Source of the DNA: Cucumis sativus
Taxonomy: Eukaryota; Streptophyta; Magnoliopsida; Cucurbitales; Cucurbitaceae
Length of the DNA: 64,000 nt
Reading direction: 5' to 3'
Assembly: GCF_000004075.3 (NCBI RefSeq)
Contig: NC_026657.2
Span: forward strand, 31,528,408 to 31,592,407
Every line of letters starts with the position of its first letter. Position 1 is the stretch's first letter. Of the stretch, positions 44,201-55,799 are shown one piece after another. A model generated the notes under the pieces. It had not been told where the DNA came from and made no database searches. It worked only from the letters and a program-made list of their open reading frames with translations. A program made the position numbers and the translations under genes.

Positions 44201-46410
44201 AGTGAAATGTGCGTTGCAAAGAATTGAGGTCGTGACATAGAACAGGTCCCAACAAGCACATAAAACAGAAAATTTAACTTTTCAAATAATGTTATAAAAT
44301 AACCGTCCATATTTAAATAAAACACTTAAATTTATTCATTAATAATATTTTTCATTTGCAGTACAATGATATGCAAGTGTTTAGGCTAACTTTCATGGAT
44401 CTAAACTAATCACATGAGACAACCTTCTGCCCTCTACCTCCGCCTATTCAATCTTCCACAACTGGCAATCAAAGTGAGGTAAGTCTAGTTTTGTAATCAT
44501 GTTGCTCACACTCTCCTTATTTGCAGAGATCCAAATACTTTTTTTATATATCTTCAGTTACCAGACACTATAATTACTTCCAAATGAGTGGCCCCTAAAG
44601 ATGGTTATCTAACTGTGGCACAATGCTTGCCTCTAGCCCAGCAGGGTCACCTTGACCACAGTTATCATGTACTTCCAGTTCCAATTACCACCTTAAGAGC
44701 TAAGACCATATGGCAATTTAGTGAAAACGTAAAAAGGCCGATACAGTAGTATTTACATATTTCCTCTTTGTTGATTGCGAACACTTGCATGTTGCAGTTG
44801 CATATAAGACTTTTAAAGTTAAAGAACCTAGCAATGGATATCTTAGTTTTTCTTTTCTTGTTGCGGTGGGCATGGTATTCAACAGTTAACTTCATGAATT
44901 ACAAAAGCATTATAATTTATCACAGAAGCAGAAAAGACTGCATGATATTTAAAAAAAAAAACGAAAGACCAAATGGCTTGTAGAGCAAGACTTAAAATGA
45001 TAAATAAGTGACAAATAATAACAAGAAATGGAGAAAAATAGGATATTCCATCTAACCTGGGAAAGACAACCACATCAGGGATATTAACTGCTACGTGAAA
45101 GCTATTTTGTGGTTTCCCATGAAAGTACCTCTCATCATAATCTAACGTCATGTTATCCTGAGAAACCAATCACCGTGAATCATGCTAAGCAGATGGAGAG
45201 AAACTCTCAACTTGTTTAAATAAATTAGAAACATTAAAACATACCTTACAAATTCTTCCCAATTTATCAATAAACGGTTGTGAAATGTCATTGTGTGAGC
45301 CTTTGACAACATACTCCGTACTATCTTTGCCCCCGAAGCTGATATTTCCGAATCCAGAATTGCAGATCATAATTAGTACCAATATCCATGTGAATCTTTA
45401 TAGAATCCAAACAGTGTAAAAGCTTTCAAAAGCAATAATAATTATAAATTAGCCTTACAATTGTCAATTTGGCTTGACCCCTGAGGAACGTGGGGGAGCC
45501 TACACCATAAGTTTCAATGTTCTAAAAATCACGAGTAATAAAACTATTTTTTTATCCATGAATGTTTGATTCAGATTACGTACATCTCAACTAATCTCAA
45601 GGGAGAGCCCCTCTGAGCCTACAACACTTGAATATCAAGAAAAATCATAAGATATTAAATTCTAGGTAGGTGGCCACCATGGTCAAGAGTAATAGCTATA
45701 TTACTATTAGCTTTTCAATCATTTCATCAGGAACTAGAGGAAGTTCGTATCCGATGAACAGCAGACACAGACGACCAAGTCATCAAACCAACACTAAGAA
45801 AATAACATAAATATCTAAAACATTATGAGTAAAGAGTATTCAAATCACGCATGCATAGGCTTTCAGAGAAAACTATAGAACACAAAAGCAGCTCAAACTA
45901 TACTGTAGGGAGTTCATCTGATCAGGGAAAATTATTCATTTCAGCTATTGAACTTTGAAGGCTGATTCGTTGCTGTTTTAAAGGTAACAGCTGTCTGCTT
46001 TTCCAAGCAACAACAATAAAATTTCGTAAATAGGACTAGAAATTCGCGTTCTAATGCAGTCGAGCTCCACTGCAGATGTATTCAACCAAGTGCAAGACCG
46101 ATACAAAAACAAAACTAAATAGAGTAACAAAAAGCTTACACAGTACGCACCGATCGTGAATATCAGAATCGTCACAGAACGACGAATGGGACTGGAGCTG
46201 AAACTGAAACGCAAGCGAACCAGCAAGAGCGAAAGGAACCACGGAGGTCGACCACATCAAGAATCGGCGGCCACCGTTCTGGGAGGAAGACGTTCTGGAA
46301 ATAACAGATGTTTGAGCACCAAGATTCTGAAACGAAGCTCCACGGAAAAGGGAGTGGTATAAGGAGTTGGAGGAGGAACGGAAGCGAGAAAACCAAGAAG
46401 AAAACGCCAT
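35270..46410 (-). CDS. DLD: D-lactate dehydrogenase (cytochrome), mitochondrial
   Basis: FAD flavoprotein that oxidises D-lactate to pyruvate and passes electrons to cytochrome c; in plants it acts downstream of the glyoxalase pathway. Eighteen exons: 46410-46151, 45338-45245, 45157-45057, 44059-44011, 43852-43760, 43387-43273, 42083-42023, 41367-41331, 41241-41180, 39493-39397, 38779-38705, 38606-38498, 38324-38215, 37787-37725, 37105-37026, 36517-36387, 35662-35619, 35389-35270. All phases agree; 566 aa, close to the 567 recalled for Arabidopsis. The N-terminus (MAFSSWFSRFRSSSNSL) is an Arg/Ser-rich mitochondrial presequence. FAD-binding YGGATSIEGH lies at 174-183, HAGDGNFH at 474-481 and GEHGVGTGKM at 517-526. 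The frame extends upstream only with TTG, so the ATG at 46410 is used. Exon 2 is the least certain boundary. Intron 14 carries a solo LTR. The gene spans over 11 kb, far more than its neighbours, because of intron insertions. Confidence 0.96.
37266..37521 (+). mobile_element. Solo LTR with 5-bp target-site duplication
   Basis: A 246-bp element at 37271-37516 begins TGTTAGA and ends TCCAACA, near-perfect terminal inverted repeats. It is flanked by the direct repeat TATTT (37266-37270 and 37517-37521), the 5-bp duplication left by LTR retrotransposons. Inside are a TATA box (TATAAATA, 37328-37335) and a polyadenylation signal (AATAAA, 37485-37490), as in a promoter-containing LTR. No internal retroelement sequence or second LTR is next to it, so it is a solo LTR left by recombination. 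It sits in intron 14 of DLD, in antisense orientation. Confidence 0.88.
40080..40935. other. Degenerate GC-richer segment in DLD intron 9, possibly retroelement-derived
   Basis: The sequence is markedly richer in GC than the rest of the intron and is open over long but interrupted stretches in several frames on both strands (for example - strand 40518-40787 and + strand 40701-40931). The translations are peppered with stops and resemble decayed coding sequence, but I recognise no domain. Its origin from a retroelement is only a guess. Confidence 0.3.
42300..43000. other. Degenerate GC-richer segment in DLD intron 6
   Basis: Like the intron 9 segment, this has the composition of old coding sequence without an intact frame. 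The clearest open stretch is + strand 42724-42942. I recognise no protein domain. Confidence 0.25.
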
Positions 46411-46619
46411 TGTTTCGAGCTTCAAAGACTCTTAAGCAATCTCAAAACTCGGCGTGAGGCCAAAATCAGTGGCAGGATGTAAATGAATGAAAAATGCTTT
46501 TTATGGAATCAATGGAACTCGATCCGCCATTGAAGCGAAAGATGCTCGTCGGATTGGGGACTCGAGGGGATAAACTTACCAAGAGTGGAAGTTGGGAGTG
46601 AATGGTTTACTATAATATA

Positions 46620-48935
46620 TTGTTACTTTTAGAATCTGACGTGACGTCTACCTTTCTTTAACGTTCATCGATCCTAATTGTAATTTTCGAGCATTTGGGT
46701 GAGTCAATAGGTTCAGTTAAAGATTATAATAGTAAATTTTATTATTGATTGATAGGTTAATTGAATCCAAAAAAATTATAATTTATAAATATTTTAATTT
46801 ATTTTAAAATATAAAAATAACTCTTATAATATCATATGAGAATTATTTTAATTTAAACTCCAATTAAAGTTTGTTTATTATAGTTATTATAGCTTTGCAT
46901 AACTTAGTTTCAAACGGTTATTTAACTTTTAACGATTTTAAAATACACTAATTTTATTATATTTAATTGCTGAGGTGGAATTTTATAATCTATGCCTAAT
47001 TATATTTTTAAATGTTTTTATATAAATTAACTTAGACTATTCAATGTTATTGTTATTGTATATCATTTTCAAGTTTTTCAAAATTAATTATTTTAGTAAA
47101 TGTAGGGGTGATTTTCAAAAATTGATATTAACCTGTAATTAAATTAGTAGTTATGTTTTATTTAGGGTTTTGGTGAGATTTTAATATTTTTCAATCTTAC
47201 CTTCTTCTATGACATTTAATTATGAGTAATTTTGTTATTATACTACATTTTCATAAGTTTTTATTGGGATTGCTATATTTAAAGTATTGTGTTTAGGTTA
47301 TCTTGAGAGGGGGAGTTATACCATTATCAAATTTAACAATTATTTTAAGTTCAACAAACGAAATTTCTTGAACTTTGGAAATGTGTTATATTGTATGCCA
47401 TAAATATTTAAGTGTAATTTATTGTCTCATATCGAGGAGTGTTCTAATCTTATACTTGAAAATTTGTTATTTACTCAAGATATTTGATCTAAGACAATTC
47501 ATGCCTAACTCCATTCTTAGGATTGAAATAAAGTTGATTTAAAGACTGTAGTATTGAGAATTAGGAGTTTTTATATCAAAATAATCTTAAATTTCAATTT
47601 ATTAGGATCTTCATGTCGTAAAGTTTATCTACGAGTATGAAACCCCAATAATTTAATTGGTATAGTTATAAGATTCTCACAAAACTTATCCAAATAAAGC
47701 GTAGATTAATAAATACATTTACAAAACTTTAAATTTTAAATCAATACATTTGTCAGAATTTGAATTTGATTTAGCTCATATTACTACTGTATTCTTGAAA
47801 TTTAGATTACATATTAACCTTGATTCTTTACTCAATACGACTCCATCTCTTCCACTGCATTGCTTGATGAAATTTGCGATCGAAGTCTGAATCTTGTGCA
47901 TGGTATATGAATTTTGAAAACCAAACAGAAAATATTGTTTGACATTTCACGTATTTTTGGTTTTTTCTTTCTAATTTTTAAAGTGAAAATAAAAACATTT
48001 TTAGTACTCGTGTTTTTGTTTTCCCTCTTTTTTTTAAATCAAATAATTTTTTAGAACTTTCTAGTTTTATGCACTTTTCACAAATATAAAATCAAATTGT
48101 TTTAACAAAAGAATTAAAAACAAAACCCTATCGTAGCACCAATTAATTAAAAAAGAAAAAAAACATATCGACAAAATACCTTCCTCTACTAATTGTTGAA
48201 CTTGAAATGGAAACATTCTCGAGTCAATTCAAACATATATCAAAGGATCATATAAGGGGGCATTTGGGATAATACAAAGTGCAAACTAATTTTAATCCAT
48301 ATTATGATCTAGATTATAAACACATGGTAAAGAGGAGGGAGTAAGGAAGAGAAGATAAGTCAGGAATATAGAAGCTGTGAATATAATTAATTGTAGGTTA
48401 GGAGTTCTAAACCTGACTCACTTTACCAACTTGAGTAGTGGTAAAATTCAATTCCACACACACTGGTGTTCTACTAAGTTATATAAGAAATAAATAATGA
48501 TGAAAAGGGAGAAGGTAATATCAATCCAAGCCACCTACCAATATCACAAGTCATTTTATTAATTAATATAAACTAAGGAAATATGAAAACAAGAATTCTT
48601 TATCCTCACACAAATACCACCAAACAAGCCCACTACTTAATGTCACGTGTAATCATTACACTTTTAGGCACGACTAGAAGGTGTTTTATTTTTATTTTTC
48701 TTACTTTTCTTTCGCTATCAATCCAAAATTCATGTCAAACAAATTCTTCTTCGAATCTGAACCTGTGTGTGGATAAGGAAAATGACAAAATTCAAAAAGA
48801 AAAAAAACAAAGCCTGTTTTTTCTTGTGTTTGCGTAAAATAGGCTACAGCTGCCACCAACTCCTCTGAGGACAAACGTAGAAGCTGTTATGTTAAAAATG
48901 AAAGTGATTATAAGATGGGTTTTCTGTAGGGTAAA
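46620..48935. other. AT-rich intergenic DNA
   Basis: Apart from the promoter of DLD at its left end and the 3' flank of the SPX-RING gene at its right end, I see no supported feature. A frame at 48583-48837 looks random. Confidence 0.6.
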
Positions 48936-48938
48936 TTT

Positions 48939-51721
48939 TTAGTACCCAACCACGTATCTAGTCTGAGAATCCCAGAAATCTTTGGTTTGTTTCAACACTC
49001 TAGCACGTTCTTCCACTAGCCTCTCCTTCCAGTAATCTTTACACCTGTGTATACCACTTGTTCAATCAATAAACATGTAGGTGGGAGGGAGTTGATTATA
49101 GAAGACTTAAAATGACTTTGATAGTAAAAATTGTAGTTAAAAGTGTAAATTTAAACATTAGATTTGAATTTGTCTTTTTTTTGTTTAAATGATGAGATTT
49201 GTGCTCTGAAACCTTTTTTTTCTTTTTTTCCTTTTGTTCAAGACAGGAGTATCTATCATGATAGAACTGTTGATAAAATATCTTTTAAAAACTTAAAGGA
49301 AAAAAAAAAGGAAAGAATACACAAACAAACAAAAATAAGAGAGCAGCATACAAAAAGGACTCCACAATCTAAGAAAATAGAACATAACTATCATTATAAA
49401 AGAAGCTAAGCATACAAATATGTCTAAATATTGAATCTAATATATGAACAAATCCACCATCTAAAAATTCTATTGTTTCTCTCTCCGAAGCCTCCCAACA
49501 ATAGCACGCACCCAAACTCAATAATGTTAACTGGAATGTTAATGCTATGCATCATGATTAAACCAACTCAAATTGATTTAGTAGCATGTTGAACTCAGCA
49601 TTTTGAGATTAGCAGAGTGTTATTTAAAGCATAATGATGCAATTGATAGTTTTCAACTTCTAGAGACAAAGTGAATGGGAAGGAAAGAGGCTCTAAATTT
49701 ACAAACCTTCTTTTCAATAGCATATCCAGTTCAACCATGTGCAATGCTTTAGGATACTCTCCGGTCTGCACTAGAAACAAATAATAGTCAAAAGAGTTTG
49801 AGACTCTGTTGGTCATATAGGACTACGATTATAACTTAATTCTTCTTATCAGTTGAACTTGTAATTTTTCATAAAGCAGAACATCTCACCACATATATGT
49901 TATGGTGATCGGAAATAGAATGTTCAAAAGGGATGAACCTTGTTAAATCATATCTAAGTATTAGATAGAAGAAAAGAAACGGAACTTAGACTTCAACCAT
50001 AAAAGATCAACACAAAATCAAGAAGAAAAGGTATCCTTCCAAAGATTGAACATTAGAAACATTGCATTGCAAGAAAACAAACTCCTAAATACCGAAGAAA
50101 CACGGAAGTCTGTAGCAGATAAACTATAAGCGTCAGATGAAATTCCTAGCATTCCTGCTAAGAGGTAACAGCAACATTTTAAAGCAATAAGAAAATTTGT
50201 TATTCCCTGGTTTTAATTTTTTTCCATGACCTTCATTATGGGTATGCAAGTGTTTCTTCATTTGGGGGGGAAAACAGCTGAAGGATGTTGACAAATGGCC
50301 ATGAAAATAGCACGATGTCAAACAAATTCTGTAAAGATATGAAGACAAAAAACATAGTTTAATGGAAAAAATGGAAGGAAGATGACTAGTAAGCAAGCAA
50401 ACTATCAAGAACATAGTTTGATGATGAAAAGATACACGAAGACAAAAAAGAAAATTGGAGATATTTCCATTTGTCTTAAGTATTTCAAAAATATTACTGC
50501 ATCAATTTGGTCCATGAGATTGAATTTTCAATTGTATTTGTCTTTTTTCCAAACTTTTCATATCTTAACAGCTCATGGAGAATAATCTGATTGCTTCAAA
50601 TACTAAACACAGACCTCTCTACAAACTGGGCATTTAGATTCCGGGCTGGCAGCCTTTGGTCCATCGCAAATCATCACTGAAGCTGCTAAACAAACACATG
50701 ATTTGCAAAAGAGATGTCCACAACCCAAAGCATATGGATCAAATAATGTTTCCTGCAACATCATCACAATTCAAAGTATTATCAAATAAATTCCTAATAC
50801 TTTCATCCCTACAGCCAAGAGAAGAAAATTTACCAAGCATATAGGGCAAGTAAGATCATATTCCAACTTTATAGAATCTGGAAGCATCAACGTCATTGTC
50901 GGTGCCGCATCCACATTAAAGGAAAAGTGAGTGGAGAATCCTGAAGGATAATCTCCATCCTTGGATCCTTTAAAATTCAAACAAAAAGCACCCAATTCTA
51001 TAAGCCAAGGGGATTGCAAAAGCTCCATATGTTCAGCTCGCATTCTCAACTTAAAGTTTTTTCCATTTACAGAGCTATGTACCTATAATTGATTATTTAA
51101 AACACACAAAACAAAAGTTATGTTCTTAAATTGAAACAAACATACATACAAACTCCAATGTCAAATCCACAAATTTTCAAATTAAAATATGAATTTAGAC
51201 CGAATCTCACCTTATCATACTTCTTGAGAATCTTTCTGATAGCAATAGCATTCATTGTAACATATTCAATCAGCATTCGACCTTCTTGTATCAAGGTGGT
51301 TTGATCGGTTTTGAAGCAATGAACCAATCGTGACATGTATCTCTCAATTCCTCCTGCAACATGAAGATGAAGAAGATGTCTAACTCTTGTGTTGAAACAT
51401 CCAGCAATATCCGAGGCTTCCCTCATCAACTCCGAAAAGAACAACTGATCGCATACTACAAAGTGAAACATTCTCAATCAATTCCAGTGTCCAACGACTG
51501 AATCGAAAACGAGCTAAAAAATCAAAAGAAAACAATGTATTAACAATCTTACCAGGGCAAGATTTACATTCACATTCATTACTGCAGGAATCATTGAGCC
51601 TGCAAGTACGACAGCTCTTAAGAACCTTCTTCAACCGCTTATACTCAACATGCGAACATTTATCCAAGAACCATTCTCGATCACCGTGCAAATACTCCAT
51701 GAACGTCTCGCCGAATTTCAT
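48939..51721 (-). CDS. SPX-RING E3 ubiquitin ligase, NLA/BAH1-like
   Basis: Probable E3 ligase. NLA (BAH1) ubiquitinates phosphate and nitrate transporters at the plasma membrane and affects salicylic acid levels; SPX domains sense inositol pyrophosphates. Six exons, 51721-51553, 51455-51211, 51082-50834, 50752-50615, 49765-49707, 49044-48939, give 321 aa, near the family length of about 335. The SPX domain starts MKFGETFMEYLHGDREWFL and includes FKRLKK-like basic positions (YKRLKKVLKSC) that contact phosphate ligands in the family. An unusual Cys cluster lies at 37-59. The RING finger is complete C3HC4: Cys217, 220, 232, His234, Cys237, 240, 262, 265. The C-terminus (YWKERLVEERARVLKQ) fits the family. 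The N-terminal FMEYLHG resembles the BAH1-like paralogue (recalled as At2g38920) more than NLA itself, so I leave the symbol blank. Confidence 0.92.
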
Positions 51722-52130
51722 CTTTAATCTTGTAAATACTTTTTACAGAAAACCCTAAAACACATCAAATTCAAAGGGAAAATTCAAATACTCATGCGAA
51801 AAATTGGGCAAAAACACCACCAACATTACAGAATTCAATAAAACCCACCTCAAACTGGAAGGAGATGAAGCAGATTAAAACTATAGAAAGGAGAAAAAAC
51901 GACCTATTCGAACGCTGTATTATGCGGTTTCTCGAATTTTTCTCGTCGAGGAAATGGCAGGTGGAAAAGTTAAGAAGAGGAATCCGGGAAAATCGGAAGA
52001 GGAAAAGAAAATCTTAGAGAGAAAAAAGAAGGAAGGATGAAATTGTGGCATAGAAAACGAGAATTAGTTTTGAAAAAGAAAACGATATCGCGGAGTTTCT
52101 GGGAACTTCAGTGGTTGGCGTGATTGCAAA
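51722..52130 (-). other. Probable 5' leader and promoter of the SPX-RING gene
   Basis: Directly upstream of the ATG at 51721. The composition falls to the AT-rich background beyond about 52200. No TATA box or start site can be fixed with confidence. Confidence 0.4.
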
Positions 52131-54489
52131 TGGCGGCTGGCTGCATGCAGAGTGGTGGGGGGTTCCATATATTGCTATGGTGTATTAAGTTGGAAGGTCG
52201 AAGAGAAGGGAATTCAATTCACCTTTTCCTTTTTCAAAATAAAATTAATAATATATTCTTTTTATCCTAAAAATAATAATAATAAATTCTTTTTCTGTTT
52301 GTGGAGTCAAATTACTAACTTTTCTTTTTATAGTGAGTCAAATTACCTTTTTTTTTTCTTTTATCAATTCACTTTATTTTTCTAGTGCTTTTGTAATTTA
52401 TCAATTCCAAATATTTGAATTTATGTTTATGTTTTATATTATCCTATAGGATTTTTATCTAACTAAAACAAATATTTAAATATAGTTATATTTCAGGAGA
52501 TTTTTAAACCTATAATAATTTATAAACTATATGCAAAATTTTAATTCAATTCACTATACTTTTAAATTAAATATAAATAATTATTTAATTATTTGTTGAT
52601 CCAGGAGAAAAAAATAAAACATGATCTCAATAACTAATCAAGATATTGGAGTTTCAATTTATTATACTTACAAATTAGTGTCATATATTAAAATATAATT
52701 CTTTTTAGGATATCAGTTATTATTAGTATGGAGTAGAACTATTAAAAGCTTAATTCTAATTAAAGACTAATAGGTGCTTTTTATTTGTAGATTATCTTCT
52801 TTTTTTCTTTTTATGAAATAATGCATGGTTTACTATTTAAACAAGATTAAGTAACAAACTTTTAATTTGTATACTTTGGTTAGTTGTGATGAAATAAAAT
52901 TGTAACTGTGTTTTATTTAAAACCAAACTTACACATTTTCTTAGAAAAAAAGTTATAAATATTATTTCAACATGTGATTGATTATGGATTTGTGGTTGTG
53001 ATTATTATACATTCTGGTTTTTTTACTCTTGTTTGAACTTTAAATCTACACTATAGTTTTCTATTGACATGAAAAAAGAATATTGGTCTTCCAAAATCTT
53101 TATTCTTTCCCTTTGTTCCACTATTTATTGTATTCTTAGTTCTATTTTTTTTTTATAATTCTAGCAATATCCAATAAGTCGATTTGGATCACTTCCATTT
53201 CTTACACACTTGTGTTTTTTAATAAAAAATGTTAAGAACAATATGAAAATATAAAAGATGTAGAATTTATAGAATACTATATTAGAATAAAAACGGAAGC
53301 GAGATTATATTTATTTATTTTATGTTTTTAAGGAATAGGATTCATTTGTAACAAGAGGAATTAGATTGTTTTCTATGGTTATGAATCCTTGCATCGAATG
53401 AAAGTCTCGCCAAGGTCAAATTAGACAACATATTTTCATCATGCTTCTAAAATTTGAAAATTTTAATTTTCCATTATGATTATGAAAACTACTTTACATA
53501 ATATATATATTATAATTTGAGATATTTTTCAAAAGTTTATTTTGCTTAAAATGAAAATTCCATGGTGATTTTGAGTTTTGTTATTTTGTTAAAAACGAAA
53601 ATTTTAGTTGGTTTATTTGAACCAAATTTTGCCCATTAAACTAAAATATTAAATTTTAAGCCATATTCAAATGACAAAAATCAGCTTTGTTCTAATTATT
53701 TAGTTTTTAAATTTTGGTTTTGTGCTTTAGAAACGTGAATAAAACTACCTAATTATAAACAAAAGTTTACTTCGTAACTCACTATTTGTTTTACATTTTA
53801 AGAAACAAAAAAAAAAAAAAAACTAAAACGTTGGTATACTTGTTCTTAAAAACGATTTTAAAAACCACACCCGAAATAATTCATCTTTGGAAAAAAAGTA
53901 AATTGTAAGTTTTTGTTTCTTGATATTGTTTTCATAAATCGTAAAAACATACCCTACTATATTTTCAAATTCACAAATCAACACACAAATTTTGAATTCT
54001 ATGAATTTCAAAATTTTAAACTGATACTTATTGTGTTTTCGAATACGGTGAAAAATAAGAATTTGTTTTCGTTTTCTACTAAACTATTTGTTTTTCAAAA
54101 TAAACTTTGGATCACAAACCAAATAAGTTACGAATATTCACATAAACTCCAATTTAAAAGACTATAATTTTAAATTTAAACGATCATCAGACGAGACAAT
54201 AAACTTTCATAAATCTTTAAAAAATGCACAAAATAGTCCGTAAACGTTAGAATATAATCAAAATTACTAAAATTCAACCGAATTTGTAAGTATAAAAATA
54301 GTGAAAGATATGGTTGAGTTAAAAATAGGAAAAACAAAAGAAGGTTATTATTACAAATATAAAATTTGAATTATGTTACTACTTTCCAACGTCTTTAAAG
54401 TGAATTGACACATTTGCCCTCAATTGAGTGCGCCACATCTGCAATTTGCAAAAGGAAAATAACACATATTGGTGGGGAGTTCCCATTGA

Positions 54490-54560
54490 ACTGCTGACAC
54501 GTAGGTTGACAAAAGTCAAATGAAGTCATGAGAGACACGTGGAAGATCATGGATGGTCAG
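54490..54560. promoter_or_regulatory. Stress-type cis-element cluster (ABRE/G-box and paired W-boxes)
   Basis: Within 50 bases: an ACGT element (GACACGTA, 54496-54503), a W-box core TTGAC at 54506-54510 facing its inverse GTCAA at 54515-54519, and a G-box CACGTG at 54536-54541. WRKY factors bind TTGAC; bZIP and bHLH factors bind the ACGT cores. The density is promoter-like, but the nearest recognised starts are about 2.8 kb to the left and 4.5 kb to the right. Confidence 0.45.
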
Positions 54561-55743
54561 TGAAAAGACGGACGTTTGTCCTCCTAAAAAGAGAATTGAA
54601 TTTATTCTGAAAATTGGCATTTGTTGTGTTTGGCCGGTGGATCCGATTCTCTCTTTCCACCTCACATGTAACATTCTTATTCCATTTCAAAGATAAAAAT
54701 ATCCCACTCATTCTTCTGCTGTTGGATTTTTTTTATTGATATTTTTATTTTTTGAACTTATTCAAAAAATTAATCTTATGTTAATTTATTAAGTTGGAAT
54801 ATTATTCTATTTTTATCTTCAAACCTTCCATTTTTAAGAAATGTTTATTTTAGTTTTTGTAATTAAAATTCAATCCAAACTTAAACGAAGACATGAAACA
54901 TTCAAATAGAGATGAAATACAATGTCGATTGTCAACGAACCAAAAGAGTGAAGTACAAAAATAATGAACAAATAAGAACATTTAAAGTGTTCTGCAAAAT
55001 TGTCAACAATACCTTAGGTTAAGTAATACGACATGTAACTGAGAACAATTAGTTTTTGAATTTTCATTATAAAGAAAAAGAACGAAATCGAATTATACTA
55101 AAAAAAAAAGTTATCGAAATTGGTAGTTTAGTAATACAATTTTTTTTAAGAAGTTAACAAAATTTAAATAAAAGAACTTGATAATTTTAAAACTTTAAAT
55201 GTCAAAATGGAATAAACGTTCAAATGACAAGATGTATGACTGCTTTATTTATTTATTTTTAAATTTTTTTCTATTTTTAATATAATGGGACATTTTAATA
55301 TTTTTAAAAAATAAAAAATATATAATCTTGTAATCTATGTTTTCTAAAATAGATATATACACGTGTCAGTTGAGATAGACTTTATGATTGACTAAAAAAC
55401 AATTAAATTAAAAATTTTATAAATTTATCGATAATAATTCATATTCAAACTCAATATATTTACAAAGGATTATAATTAATTTTATAACTTATAATTATAT
55501 TTCCGATTAACTTAGGGATTATATTAACTGTTTGTATATCTATATAGAGAGGTAGATTGATTTGTTGGTGTTAATTAAGACTTGGTTGAATATTGTTATA
55601 ATATGATTTGACATATATAGTTTGGAAACATTGTAATATTAACGACACGAAACGACAAGGGAAAATCCAAATTTAAATGCGAAACGACAACCAACAAGTG
55701 ATGAAAAGAATTTAGAGAGAAAAATAGAAGTGGAAAGCATTAT

Positions 55744-55799
55744 ACGCCGCATTTGGTATTTGCATTCACCATTCATCCATCCATCAATCCATGCGGCGT
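55744..55799. repeat. 9-bp perfect inverted repeat in a GC-rich island
   Basis: ACGCCGCAT at 55744-55752 is matched by its exact reverse complement ATGCGGCGT at 55791-55799, 38 bases apart. The arms are GC-rich in an AT-rich setting. Downstream to about 55930 the sequence stays GC-rich and holds a 29-codon ATG frame (55817-55906). Confidence 0.7.

Noticed and set aside
46411-46425. Five-codon extension of the DLD protein
   Set aside because: It begins with TTG; the ATG at 46410 opens a normal mitochondrial presequence.
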